Source of the DNA: Edaphobacillus lindanitolerans
Lineage (GTDB): Bacteria; Bacillota; Bacilli; Bacillales_A; Planococcaceae
Direction of reading: 5' to 3'
DNA: 64,000 nt
Assembly: GCF_900156305.1 (NCBI RefSeq)
Contig: NZ_FTPL01000002.1
Coordinates: 1 to 64,000, forward strand
The notes beneath the pieces are model-generated. The model was not told where the DNA came from, did no database searches, and saw only the letters and a list, made by a program, of their open reading frames with translations. Positions 52,249 through 60,471 of the stretch are shown piece after piece (the stretch's first letter is position 1; each line of letters begins with the position of its first letter). A program made the position numbers and the translations under genes.

Positions 52249-53419
52249 GGACACAGACACCTCCTTTGTATACGGCCTGCACTTTCCGGAACGCTCCGAT
52301 TTCCTTTTCCGGATCTTCATCCAAGATGACAAAGTCCGCCATCTTACCTTCTTCAAGCGCACCGACGGTCGGGTCGGCGTTCAGTACCTTTGCCGCATTG
52401 AATGTCGCGGCAGTGATGATGTCCCTCACGTTCAATCCGTATTCGTGCATCAATTCAAGTTCCTTCGCGAAATCGCCGTGGGCATTGAACGGAGTCCCGG
52501 CATCGGTACCCGCTGCAATTCTCACCCCTGCATCCATTGCTTTCCGGAAGCTCGTTCTATGGGTGTGGAAACAATCCACCGCTTTCTTCACCGCATGAGG
52601 CGGAATTCCGCCGCTCTCCGCGTTTTGGACGATGTAGTAGGGGGCGGCGAGAGTGGGGACAAGGACCGTTCCATGCTTGATCATCAGCCCGATCGTCTCG
52701 TCGTCCAGGAAGATTCCGTGCTCAATCGTGGTGATCCCGGCCCTGACCGCGTTTTTGATGCCCTCGGTTCCCTGTGCGTGTGCCGCAGAAGTTTTTCCGG
52801 CGTTCAAGGCTTCTTCCACCGCCGCCCGCATCTCGCGTTCCGAAAGCTGGGGGGATCCGGGATCGACACCCGGTGTCATGACGCCACCGGTTGCCATGAG
52901 CTTGATCACATCCGCTCCGGCCTTGAGCGTCTCCCGGGCCGCTTTCCGGACACCGTCTTCACCGTCCGCTTCTGTGGAGAACGGATAGCCGTGGCCGCCC
53001 GTCATGACGATCGCCTGACCGGATCCGTAGACGGTCGGTCCGGTCATCAGGCCGTCGGCAATGGAGTTTCGGTATTCCAGGTCAATATGCCATCTGGAAC
53101 CGAGGTTCCGGACGCTCGTGACACCTGATTTCAGCTGCTTCTGTGCATTGACATGATGGCGGTATGCAGAAATCGCGGGGGAGTCCCCGTCAATCTGTGA
53201 GAACGGGTCTCCGACACCGTCCATCCCGAGATGGACGTGCATATCAAACATTCCGGGGATGATCGTTTTCCCGGTACCGTCGATGACCGTTCGGGCAGGC
53301 AGCCGGACGGCCTCCTCACCGACCGCTTTGACTGTGTTTCCTTCAATGATGATTGCGGTATTTTCGAGTTTGTCACCTTTCCCTGTATAGAGGGTGACGT
53401 TCGTCAGTTTGATGGACAT
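52208..53419 (-). CDS. Metal-dependent amidohydrolase (prolidase/imidazolonepropionase-like)
   Basis: 403 residues. Amidohydrolase superfamily: metal site GMFDMHVHLGM (HxH), the Lys in ADVIKLMATGGV as bridging ligand, His in SAAHAQG and TIEHGIF, and Asp in AAGTDAGTPFNAHGDF. The composite beta-sandwich is made of the N- and C-terminal ends (VIDGTGKTIIPG; ADFVILDEDPEKEIGAFRKVQ). Relatives cleave acyl-prolines, arginine amides or other dipeptides. It starts 21 bp after the AbgT transporter gene, and its product likely acts on the same imported compound before or after the M20 enzyme. Confidence 0.9.
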   Translation of the reverse strand: MSIKLTNVTLYTGKGDKLENTAIIIEGNTVKAVGEEAVRLPARTVIDGTGKTIIPGMFDMHVHLGMDGVGDPFSQIDGDSPAISAYRHHVNAQKQLKSGVTSVRNLGSRWHIDLEYRNSIADGLMTGPTVYGSGQAIVMTGGHGYPFSTEADGEDGVRKAARETLKAGADVIKLMATGGVMTPGVDPGSPQLSEREMRAAVEEALNAGKTSAAHAQGTEGIKNAVRAGITTIEHGIFLDDETIGLMIKHGTVLVPTLAAPYYIVQNAESGGIPPHAVKKAVDCFHTHRTSFRKAMDAGVRIAAGTDAGTPFNAHGDFAKELELMHEYGLNVRDIITAATFNAAKVLNADPTVGALEEGKMADFVILDEDPEKEIGAFRKVQAVYKGGVCVHEHTGKLEAIVGS

Positions 53420-53440
53420 GGGTTTACCTCCTGGGCTGTG

Positions 53441-54985
53441 TTATGGAAGAGTGATGCCGCCGCCCGGGCCGAGTGGCAGGCCAAGCAGGAACCAGACGGA
53501 GAACAAGATGATCCAGAAGATTGCGAATGCAACCGAATAGGGCAGCAATGTTGCAATCAATGTTCCGATTCCGATGTTCTTGTCGTATTTTTTGGCGAAT
53601 GTGAGCAGGATCGCGAAATAGGCAAGCATCGGGGTGATCGGATTGGTGATGGAATCCGCGACGCGGTAGGCGACCTGGGTGACCGCAGGATCATAGCCCA
53701 TCAGCATGAACATCGGGACGAACACGGGAGCGAGAAGCGCCCACTTCGCAGATGCGCTTGCGATCAGCAGGTTGATGGTGGCTGCGATGAAGATGAACCC
53801 GATGAACAGCGTCAGTCCTTCCAATCCGATTCCCTGGAGGAAAGCGGCCCCTTTGATTGCGATGATCGGACCGAGATTGCTCATCCCGAAAAAGGCGATC
53901 ATCTGTGCGGCAACAAATGCAAGCACGATATACCCGCCCATGCCCGCCATCGCTTTTGTCAGGTGCTCCGCCACATCTTTATCGTTCTTCAGCGCACCGG
54001 AGGCGAACCCGTAGGCAAGTGCAGGGATGAGGAACCCGAACAACATGATCGGGACAATGCCGGTCATGAACGGGGAAACGATGACTCCGTTCGTTTCCGG
54101 GTCTCGCAAGATACCGTTTTCCGGAACGACCAGCCACAGGATGAGCACTGTGTATGCGGCAAGGGAAATGCCGGCCCAGAGGAGGCCGCGCTTTTCTTCG
54201 GGGGTCGTTTTCTCCAGCTTCTCGACTTCACCGGTGAAGCTGCCGAGGCGCGGTTCCACGATCCGGGTTGTCACAAAAGCAGCAACGGGAATGAGGACAA
54301 ACGTTGACGCGATGAGGAAGTACCAGTTGATCGCCGGGTTTCCGACGTAGGACGGATCGATCATCTGCGCACTCGACTGCGTGAAGCCGAAGACGAGGGG
54401 ATCCAGCATGGAAACGATCAGGTTGGCGCTGAAGGCGCCGGTAACCGTCGCATAGCCGGCAACGAGCCCGGCAATGGGGTTCCGCCCGAGCGCGGCGAAA
54501 ATCATCGCCGCAATGGGCGGCAATACAACCTGTGCGGCGTCAGCAGCCGTATTTCCCAGGACTGCTATGAGCAGGATGGTCGGCAGGATGATCTTCGCAG
54601 GCGCATTCAGAATGGTCGTCTTCATGAATGTCGTCACAAGACCGGTTGATTCGGCGAGGCCGACCCCGAGCATGACCACGAGCACCAATCCGAGCGGCGG
54701 GAAGCCGGTAAAGTTCGGGACCAGCGTCGTCACGATGCTCCGGATGCCCTCCGCGTTCAGCAAATTCACCACCTGGATCGTTTCCTTCGTCCCCGGATGA
54801 ACCGCAGACACGCCCATCAAGCCGAAAATGGCGGATGCAATTAAAATGAGTACGGTAAAAATGGCAAAGAGCGTGACCGGGTCCGGAAGTTTGTTGCCGG
54901 CTTTTTCTACGCCGTTCAGCATCTTCTGGAAGAAGCTTGGTTTTTCCGATTTTCCGACTTGCTGTACAGTTGCCAGTTTGCTCAT
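53441..54985 (-). CDS. AbgT family transporter (p-aminobenzoyl-glutamate type)
   Basis: 514 residues, about 11-13 membrane segments. AbgT family marks: KAGNKLPDPVTLFAIFTVLILIAS, GLVLVVMLGVGLAESTGLV, NTAADAAQVVLPPIAAMIF, and SASAKWALLAPVFVPMFMLMGYDPAVTQVAYRVADSITNPITPM. Known members take up p-aminobenzoyl-glutamate or export sulfonamide-like drugs. Start at 54985 with AAGGAGGG 7 nt upstream. First gene of an operon with two amidohydrolases and a PucR regulator, which favours import of an amide for cleavage to usable amino acids. Confidence 0.92.
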   Translation of the reverse strand: MSKLATVQQVGKSEKPSFFQKMLNGVEKAGNKLPDPVTLFAIFTVLILIASAIFGLMGVSAVHPGTKETIQVVNLLNAEGIRSIVTTLVPNFTGFPPLGLVLVVMLGVGLAESTGLVTTFMKTTILNAPAKIILPTILLIAVLGNTAADAAQVVLPPIAAMIFAALGRNPIAGLVAGYATVTGAFSANLIVSMLDPLVFGFTQSSAQMIDPSYVGNPAINWYFLIASTFVLIPVAAFVTTRIVEPRLGSFTGEVEKLEKTTPEEKRGLLWAGISLAAYTVLILWLVVPENGILRDPETNGVIVSPFMTGIVPIMLFGFLIPALAYGFASGALKNDKDVAEHLTKAMAGMGGYIVLAFVAAQMIAFFGMSNLGPIIAIKGAAFLQGIGLEGLTLFIGFIFIAATINLLIASASAKWALLAPVFVPMFMLMGYDPAVTQVAYRVADSITNPITPMLAYFAILLTFAKKYDKNIGIGTLIATLLPYSVAFAIFWIILFSVWFLLGLPLGPGGGITLP

Positions 54986-55223
54986 GAGAACAGCCCTCCT
55001 TAGATTGAATTGTTGAAATTTTAACTCATCTATTGGATGGCTGATATGTTGAAAGGGCCAAAGAAGCCTTCGGCGGGTTGTGGAACTGCACAACATGGAA
55101 CCGTGCAGGCCGCAAGTGCGGCGATTGCGAAAGATTGCCCGGCTTCGGCGATTTGGCGTTTCCCGCGGGATCTGATCGGGAATCTTAAGGAATGAGGCGG
55201 TGGAGATGAAGGAGGGGAATCTG

Positions 55224-55346
55224 ATGGCAAAACGATACCCAGACAGCCGGCCGTATCCGTACAATACAGATCGAGGCCAGTGGGTCGCTTTTTGGATCGC
55301 TCTGGCGGTCATTGCAGTGGCGATCATCATTGCATGGTCGATGTAA
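55224..55346 (+). CDS. 40-residue single-pass membrane peptide
   Basis: A short gene with a strong AAGGAGGGG 7 nt before ATG. The N-terminal half is hydrophilic (KRYPDSRPYPYNTDRG), the C-terminal half is one membrane helix (WVAFWIALAVIAVAIIIAW) ending in SM. No family recognised; it resembles the small orphan membrane peptides often missed in Bacillales. A bidirectional terminator follows, so it is a single-gene unit. Confidence 0.62.
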   Translation: MAKRYPDSRPYPYNTDRGQWVAFWIALAVIAVAIIIAWSM

Positions 55347-55350
55347 TCAA

Positions 55351-55387
55351 AAGCAGGCAGCCCGAATCGTTGCGGCTGCCTGCTTTC
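55351..55387. terminator. Bidirectional terminator
   Basis: 12-bp stem AAGCAGGCAGCC/GGCTGCCTGCTT between the convergent small membrane peptide and NRDE genes. Confidence 0.88.
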
Positions 55388-56156
55388 ATTTGATCTGAAA
55401 TTGGAATCTTTGTTCTCCGTCCGTCCGGCCATCCATGAAAGTCCGTTCGATAAACGTCACGATGCCGTCCCGGTCCATGAGGATGACTGTTGAGCAGCGG
55501 GTGCCATAACCGCCGGTCTTGATGAAAAGGGGGGAAAGAATCCGTTCCATGTCCGGCCCCACGCCTGTGTCCGGCAGTAGTCGATCCGGGAATGGTTCGG
55601 CCTCAGCCAAAATGCTGAACAGTTCATCCGGATCGATCGGGCAGTATCCGGATGCTGCCCGGGCAAGCCATTCCTTGCCGGCTTCCACTTTTGGCCATGG
55701 CGTGTCAAGGCGGCCGTTGCTCAGGCCGTGCGTCCCGGGTGATATTTCTATGAAACTCTTTGCATCCCGGTTCGTCCCATAGAATAGACGGCCGGGAGTC
55801 CCTGCAATCAAGTTATACATATCATAGTTTCCGGACTGCCTCATCAAGGCATCGAGCACCCCGGGCAAGGGCCGCTCATCTGAAAGGACCGAGGTCACCA
55901 GCCCGCCGCGGCTTTTCGCGCCTTCAGGGGGACGGCTGCCCGGAGCCCTGACATTGGTCAGTGCAGAGAACCTGCCGGAAGCGGACATGCCGAGCCACGT
56001 CCCGCCGGACCGGAGATCCCTCCCGGCAAGGATGCCCGGCATGTCTTCCCACCATCCGGCGCGCTCTGTCGGACGGTCATAAAATTCATCCCGGTTTGCT
56101 GCCACGATGAGCGGATAAACGGGGTGCTCGTCATGATTGAACAACACAAGACACAT
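55386..56156 (-). CDS. NRDE family protein (TANGO2-like)
   Basis: 256 residues. It begins MCLVLF, with the conserved second-position Cys of a likely N-terminal nucleophile fold, followed by the name-giving ANRDEFYDRPT, GILAGRDLRSGGTWLG, FSALTNVR, SRGGLV and GLSNGRLDTPWPKV. The eukaryotic homologue TANGO2 is linked to heme or lipid handling; the bacterial function is unknown. The ATG at 56156 gives the Cys2 form; the ATG one codon before is possible. GGGGG lies 5-8 nt upstream. Single gene. Confidence 0.9.
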   Translation of the reverse strand: MCLVLFNHDEHPVYPLIVAANRDEFYDRPTERAGWWEDMPGILAGRDLRSGGTWLGMSASGRFSALTNVRAPGSRPPEGAKSRGGLVTSVLSDERPLPGVLDALMRQSGNYDMYNLIAGTPGRLFYGTNRDAKSFIEISPGTHGLSNGRLDTPWPKVEAGKEWLARAASGYCPIDPDELFSILAEAEPFPDRLLPDTGVGPDMERILSPLFIKTGGYGTRCSTVILMDRDGIVTFIERTFMDGRTDGEQRFQFQIK

Positions 56157-56334
56157 CATCGTATCCCCCTTTTTCCTTTCACTATACAGGAATTAAAAAA
56201 ATTGGTCCGGAAATGCGTCAGACTCATGATGTCGGCGCTCCTCTTTCGTGGTATGATGATGGATATTTCTCTATGACTGAACGTGTATTTATAGAATGAG
56301 AGCATGAGAAAAAAGACGGACGGAGTGAACCAGG

Positions 56335-57795
56335 ATGAAATGCCCGAACTGCGGACATCACAATGAACAAATTAAAGGGAAATGCCCTGAGTGCGGCAAG
56401 CCCCTCACAAGAGGAAAACGCAAAAAGAAAAAATCAAGGCTGATCGCCGCCACGCTTGCCGCGGTGCTCCTGCTGACCGGCGGAGCCTTCACAGCCATCT
56501 ATTTGGATGACGAGGAAGTCCAGGAGCCCGTAAAGCCCGATAAAGAGACGGCACAGGAGACGAAAGAGGAGCCGCCGGAAGAAGTTCCGGCAGCCGCAGA
56601 TTCCGACCAGGATGCAGATCAGGATGAAGAGAAGAAGCAGGAGGTCCAGAAAGAGGAGACGAAGGTCGAAGGGACCGTCCAGCGTGAAATCAGTGAAACA
56701 TCCGACACGATGACCGAAGCGGTCATCCTGCCCGAAAAGATTGCGGGGGAGAGACGCGATACCCAGACGGTCATCAAGGAATCCCTTCCGAAAGTGTTCA
56801 CCGTCATCACGGACGACAGCATCGGGTCCGGTTTCCTGTACAAAAAAGGGGGCCTGGTCGTGACGAATGCACACGTGGTCTCCGGCTTTACGAGGGTCAC
56901 GGTCCGGAACGGGGCCGGGAAAGAGTCGCAGGGACAGGTGATCGGGATATCGGACCGGTCGGATGTCGCATTGATCAAAGTGGATGATTATGCGAATGCC
57001 GCCCCGTTTGAAATGGAAAGCGGCGTTACGCCGATCGGGACGGACGTCATCGCCATCGGCAGTCCGAACGGGCTCGCCAACACGGTGACGACGGGGAAAC
57101 TGACCGGTCATGACCGGAATCTGGAGATCGGCTTTAAATACGAAAACATCTACCAGATGAATGCACGGATCGACCGGGGGAGCAGCGGAGGACCGCTCAT
57201 TGACGCCAAGACAGGAAAAGTGGTCGGCATCAACTCCCTCGTCATGCAGGATGACAACCTGGTCGGCTTCGCCATCCCGCTCTTCAGCATGACCGGCCTG
57301 CTGGACGGCTGGGCCTCGAACCCGATGTCAGCGGATCAGGTGGCTGCGCTGTTCAGCTCTTATGATGATTATGAAGGCGGCTCGGGCAGCCCCGAAGACG
57401 ACAACTTCGAAGGCGGATGGGAAGGCGAGTCATTCAACGAAATTGCGCTTGAAAACTTCATCATTTCCTTTGGTCATTTCCATATGCTCATGCTGACGGA
57501 TGCAGATTTCTTCTTCGTGGAGGACCTTGTCCAGCCCGGCAGTCCGGCCTATGGTAAACTGGAAGAAGAAGTCGCGGACCTCGGCGGGAAAGGCATCAAC
57601 TTCGAATTGACCGACCAGGAGGTGTCTTCCGTAGACATCCTTGATGACCATGCGGTTGTCCATGCGCTGGAGTCCACCCGGACAACGGCTGATGACGGAA
57701 CCGTGACGGAGAGGAAGCTCCAGGTCGATTACAAGGTCATCATCGACGAGAATGGTTTCTTCCAGGTTGCCGACAGGACCGTGACCGAACAATAA
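56335..57795 (+). CDS. Membrane-anchored trypsin-like serine protease with N-terminal zinc ribbon
   Basis: 486 residues. Order: zinc ribbon 1-25 (CPNCGHH...CPECGKPL), basic stretch, membrane helix about 36-56, long Glu/Asp/Lys linker to about 130, HtrA/trypsin domain about 135-320, and a C-terminal alpha+beta domain (about 365-486; NEIALENFIISFGHFHMLML, VVHALESTRTT, QVDYKVIIDENGFFQV) with NTF2-like character. Catalytic His (NAHVV), Asp (SDVALIKV) and Ser (GSSGGPL) are all there. The topology puts the protease outside the cell and the zinc ribbon inside. A thioredoxin gene follows 28 bp later. Like HtrA, but without a PDZ domain. Confidence 0.88.
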   Translation: MKCPNCGHHNEQIKGKCPECGKPLTRGKRKKKKSRLIAATLAAVLLLTGGAFTAIYLDDEEVQEPVKPDKETAQETKEEPPEEVPAAADSDQDADQDEEKKQEVQKEETKVEGTVQREISETSDTMTEAVILPEKIAGERRDTQTVIKESLPKVFTVITDDSIGSGFLYKKGGLVVTNAHVVSGFTRVTVRNGAGKESQGQVIGISDRSDVALIKVDDYANAAPFEMESGVTPIGTDVIAIGSPNGLANTVTTGKLTGHDRNLEIGFKYENIYQMNARIDRGSSGGPLIDAKTGKVVGINSLVMQDDNLVGFAIPLFSMTGLLDGWASNPMSADQVAALFSSYDDYEGGSGSPEDDNFEGGWEGESFNEIALENFIISFGHFHMLMLTDADFFFVEDLVQPGSPAYGKLEEEVADLGGKGINFELTDQEVSSVDILDDHAVVHALESTRTTADDGTVTERKLQVDYKVIIDENGFFQVADRTVTEQ

Positions 57796-57823
57796 GCGAT
57801 CAGCGATACAGGGGGAGACCATA

Positions 57824-58141
57824 GTGGAACAGCTTCAATCGATGGAACAATTCAACAAACTCAAGCAGGAAGAGCGGGTCGTCTTCATGTTTACGGCAGG
57901 CTGGTGCCCGGACTGCCGGGTGATTGAACCGGCATTGCCTGCCATCGAGGCGGACTATCCGGAGTTCACGTTCTTCTCCGTAGACCGGGACGACTTCATC
58001 GACTTGTGCGGCGATCTCGGCGTGTTCGGTATCCCGAGTTTCCTTGTCTTCAACGAAGGTGAGGAAGCCGGACGTTTCGTCAGCAAGGACCGCAAGACAA
58101 AAGAACAGATCGAATCATTCCTTGACGGCATTTCGATCTGA
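57824..58141 (+). CDS. Thioredoxin family protein (CPDC active site)
   Basis: 105 residues, soluble. Thioredoxin fold with AGWCPDCRVIEPALP: the active-site motif is CPDC instead of CGPC, typical of YtpP-like thioredoxins of Bacillales. The cis-proline loop is VFGIPSFLVFN. GTG start at 57824 with GGGGGAGA upstream. Only 28 bp after the membrane protease and probably cotranscribed, which may link thiol state and surface protein quality control (inference). Confidence 0.9.
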   Translation: MEQLQSMEQFNKLKQEERVVFMFTAGWCPDCRVIEPALPAIEADYPEFTFFSVDRDDFIDLCGDLGVFGIPSFLVFNEGEEAGRFVSKDRKTKEQIESFLDGISI

Positions 58142-58149
58142 CGAACAAA

Positions 58150-58221
58150 CGAAGGACCCGCCGGATGGCGGGTCCTTCGTTGCTGCAGACAGAGAAAGTT
58201 CCTTCCCTGTCTGCAGTTTTT
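58150..58221 (+). terminator. Tandem terminator hairpins
   Basis: First stem CGAAGGACCCGCC/GGCGGGTCCTTCG (58150-58179) with a weak T tail, then CTGCAGACAG/CTGTCTGCAG (58183-58216) followed by TTTTTC. The second also faces the convergent EcsC gene. Confidence 0.85.
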
Positions 58222-58308
58222 CTTTTATCCAAAAGTCAGCGGGTGACAGGCCGTTCCCCAAAGGGCAGCAGTCTGTCATTTTTGAAAGGATTAACAGGAT
58301 CCTTTGGA

Positions 58309-59142
58309 TTAAGGCCGCGTGGAATGAGGGGTGAACCCGGATTCCCCGATGCCGAGCCGTTCCTCAATTCTCCTTTTGCGATAAAACATTTCGCCTGCCT
58401 CCGCGAGTTCCCGGATGACGTTCCGGTTGGTGAACGCACCGAATATGAGCCCGGCTACGGGCACCATCTGAAACAGCTTCTTCCAGCCCCATCTGTCCCG
58501 GTAGGAATAGACGACTTCCCGCCATCCCTGCAGTTCTGTGATGATTTCCGTTCTTGCCGCGGCCGTGTTGCCGGTGAGTTGGCCCATCTGCCGGAGCACG
58601 GCCTTCTTGGCAGGTGCATCGGAGGAAACAAACTGAAGGATCTTCACGATGAACAGGCGTTCCTCGGGGAGCTTCGGATCAAAGCCGTAACACATCGCGA
58701 TGTCCTGCAGTGTCTTCAGCTGCAGGCTGAGCAGCAGGGGGATGTCGATCGAGAGGGTGAATATACCGCCGATCCCGGTGGACGCACCCTGGACCGCCGC
58801 CGTTTTCTCGCGGTTGGCCGCCACGGAAACAGCGGCAGCATCCATCTGCCGGATCGGCAGGCGGATCACATCAGACAACCCGCCGACCCGGTCATCTTTG
58901 AAGAAGTTCGGCACCGCCTTTTCCGAACTGAGATAACCGCCGCCCGTTTGGATGAATTTTCCTAGCTCGTCAAGCGCCGTTCCGACTTTCCGGTGGATGA
59001 AAGCAGGGGTCAGCCTGTCCAGGATCCTGAACGGGATTTTTCCGATCCGCTGCCAGAAAGGGCTCCCACCCTGCGAGCGCTCCCACTTTCGAATCTTCTG
59101 AAGCTCCTGTTCCAGCCATTGTCTGGTTTCGTCTGACTCCAT
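58309..59142 (-). CDS. EcsC family protein
   Basis: 277 residues. EcsC domain: FIQTGGGYLSSEKAV, a hydrophobic AAVQGASTGIGGIFTLSIDIPLLLSLQLKTLQDIAMCYG block, and VPVAGLIFGAFTNRNVIRELAEAGEMFYRKRRI near the end. EcsC-type proteins go with ABC transporters in the ecs operon of Bacillus, but this copy stands alone. One or two stretches could lie in the membrane. GGGAGGGG precedes the ATG codons at 59145 and 59142; the second has better spacing. Function unknown. Confidence 0.87.
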   Translation of the reverse strand: MESDETRQWLEQELQKIRKWERSQGGSPFWQRIGKIPFRILDRLTPAFIHRKVGTALDELGKFIQTGGGYLSSEKAVPNFFKDDRVGGLSDVIRLPIRQMDAAAVSVAANREKTAAVQGASTGIGGIFTLSIDIPLLLSLQLKTLQDIAMCYGFDPKLPEERLFIVKILQFVSSDAPAKKAVLRQMGQLTGNTAAARTEIITELQGWREVVYSYRDRWGWKKLFQMVPVAGLIFGAFTNRNVIRELAEAGEMFYRKRRIEERLGIGESGFTPHSTRP

Positions 59143-59294
59143 CATGGCCCCTCCCTTCGTTGTGTGGATGATCCTATTACGGTTCTCCTACCCGAAAAGT
59201 TGCAAGAGGAAGCGCGGGAACGACATCTCCTTTCCTCTTGGCGCCGCGTTCCGATACAATAGGACAGGAATCCAAAAAGAAACAGGTGTTGACC

Positions 59295-60416
59295 ATGAAG
59301 CGAATCATCGTAATCGGCGGCGGAATCCTCGGTGCTTCCGCCGCCTATCACCTCGCCAGATCGGGCAGGGATGTGACGGTCATCGACCGGCACGAACCGG
59401 GCCAAGCGACGGGTGCCGCTGCCGGCATCATCAGCCCCTGGCTCTCACAGCGCCGGAACAAGGCCTGGTATGCGCTGGCAAAAGGGGGGGCGGCCTTCTA
59501 TCCCCAATTGATCGCCTCGCTTGAACAAGACGGGGAGACGGAGACCGGATACAGGCGTGTGGGCGCCGTCAGTGCCCACACCGATCCGGCAGTGCTTGAC
59601 CTTGCCGAGAAACGGGCGTACGGCCGGCGTGAAGACGCGCCGGAAATCGGTGAAATCCTGAGGCTTTCGGAGGAGGAGACCCGGAAACGGATCCCGATTC
59701 TCGCCGAAGGGTTCGGCTCGGTGTGGATAGGCGGAGCGGCACGCGTGAACGGCAGGCAGCTCCGCGACGCGCTCCTGTCGGCAGCCAAAAAACATGGTGC
59801 ACGGACCATTCGCGGGTCCGCGGTCGTTTCCGCAGAAAATGGATGCGTGAACGGGGCCATTGTGGACGGCAAGCTTTTCGAGGCCGAGTCGGTCCTCGTC
59901 ACGGCCGGCGCATGGGCGCCCGAAGCACTGGCGCCGCTCGGTCTGCGGGCGGATGTACGGGCCCAGAAAGCACAGATCCTCCATTTGAATCTCGGTGATC
60001 CCTCAACCGGAAACTGGCCGGTCATCATGCCGCCCCGCAGGCATTATATCGTGCCGGCTGACGGCGGCAGGGTGATCATCGGGACCACCCATGAGGACGA
60101 TCACCACTTCGAGCTGGATCCGACTGCCGGCGGCATCCATGAAATGCTCGATAAGGCCCTTACAACGGCACCTCAGCTGGCAGATGCTGCATTTGAAGGC
60201 GCCAACGTCGGCTATCGTCCGTTCACAGAAGACAATCTTCCGGTCATGGGGCCTCTCGCAGCCATCGGCGGACTTTATTTTGCGAACGGGCTCGGGTCAA
60301 GCGGCCTCACGGTCGGGCCCTACCTCGGCACCCAGCTCGCCAAAATGGTGATCGGGGAGGAACTGGACATTGATCCGGCTCCATACAACTCGGACAAGAT
60401 TCTGATGACAGACTGA
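59295..60416 (+). CDS. FAD-dependent amine/D-amino acid oxidoreductase (DAO family)
   Basis: 373 residues. N-terminal FAD loop VIGGGILGASAAYHLARSGRDVTVID, then ATGAAAGIISPWLSQRRN, and the C-terminal GYRPFTEDNLPVMGPLAAIGGLYFANGLGSSGLTVGPYLG, the DAO-family flavin site. Family members oxidise glycine, sarcosine, D-amino acids or other secondary amines; Bacillus YurR is a likely relative. Ribosome site weak (CAGGTG before ATG at 59295). It starts its own unit, and a possible companion MFS gene begins 55 bp after the stop. Confidence 0.9.
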   Translation: MKRIIVIGGGILGASAAYHLARSGRDVTVIDRHEPGQATGAAAGIISPWLSQRRNKAWYALAKGGAAFYPQLIASLEQDGETETGYRRVGAVSAHTDPAVLDLAEKRAYGRREDAPEIGEILRLSEEETRKRIPILAEGFGSVWIGGAARVNGRQLRDALLSAAKKHGARTIRGSAVVSAENGCVNGAIVDGKLFEAESVLVTAGAWAPEALAPLGLRADVRAQKAQILHLNLGDPSTGNWPVIMPPRRHYIVPADGGRVIIGTTHEDDHHFELDPTAGGIHEMLDKALTTAPQLADAAFEGANVGYRPFTEDNLPVMGPLAAIGGLYFANGLGSSGLTVGPYLGTQLAKMVIGEELDIDPAPYNSDKILMTD

Positions 60417-60471
60417 CCATCCCAGACCCATCCTGCCGGCCGCGCGCCGGCCAACGAGAGGAGTGACGCAC

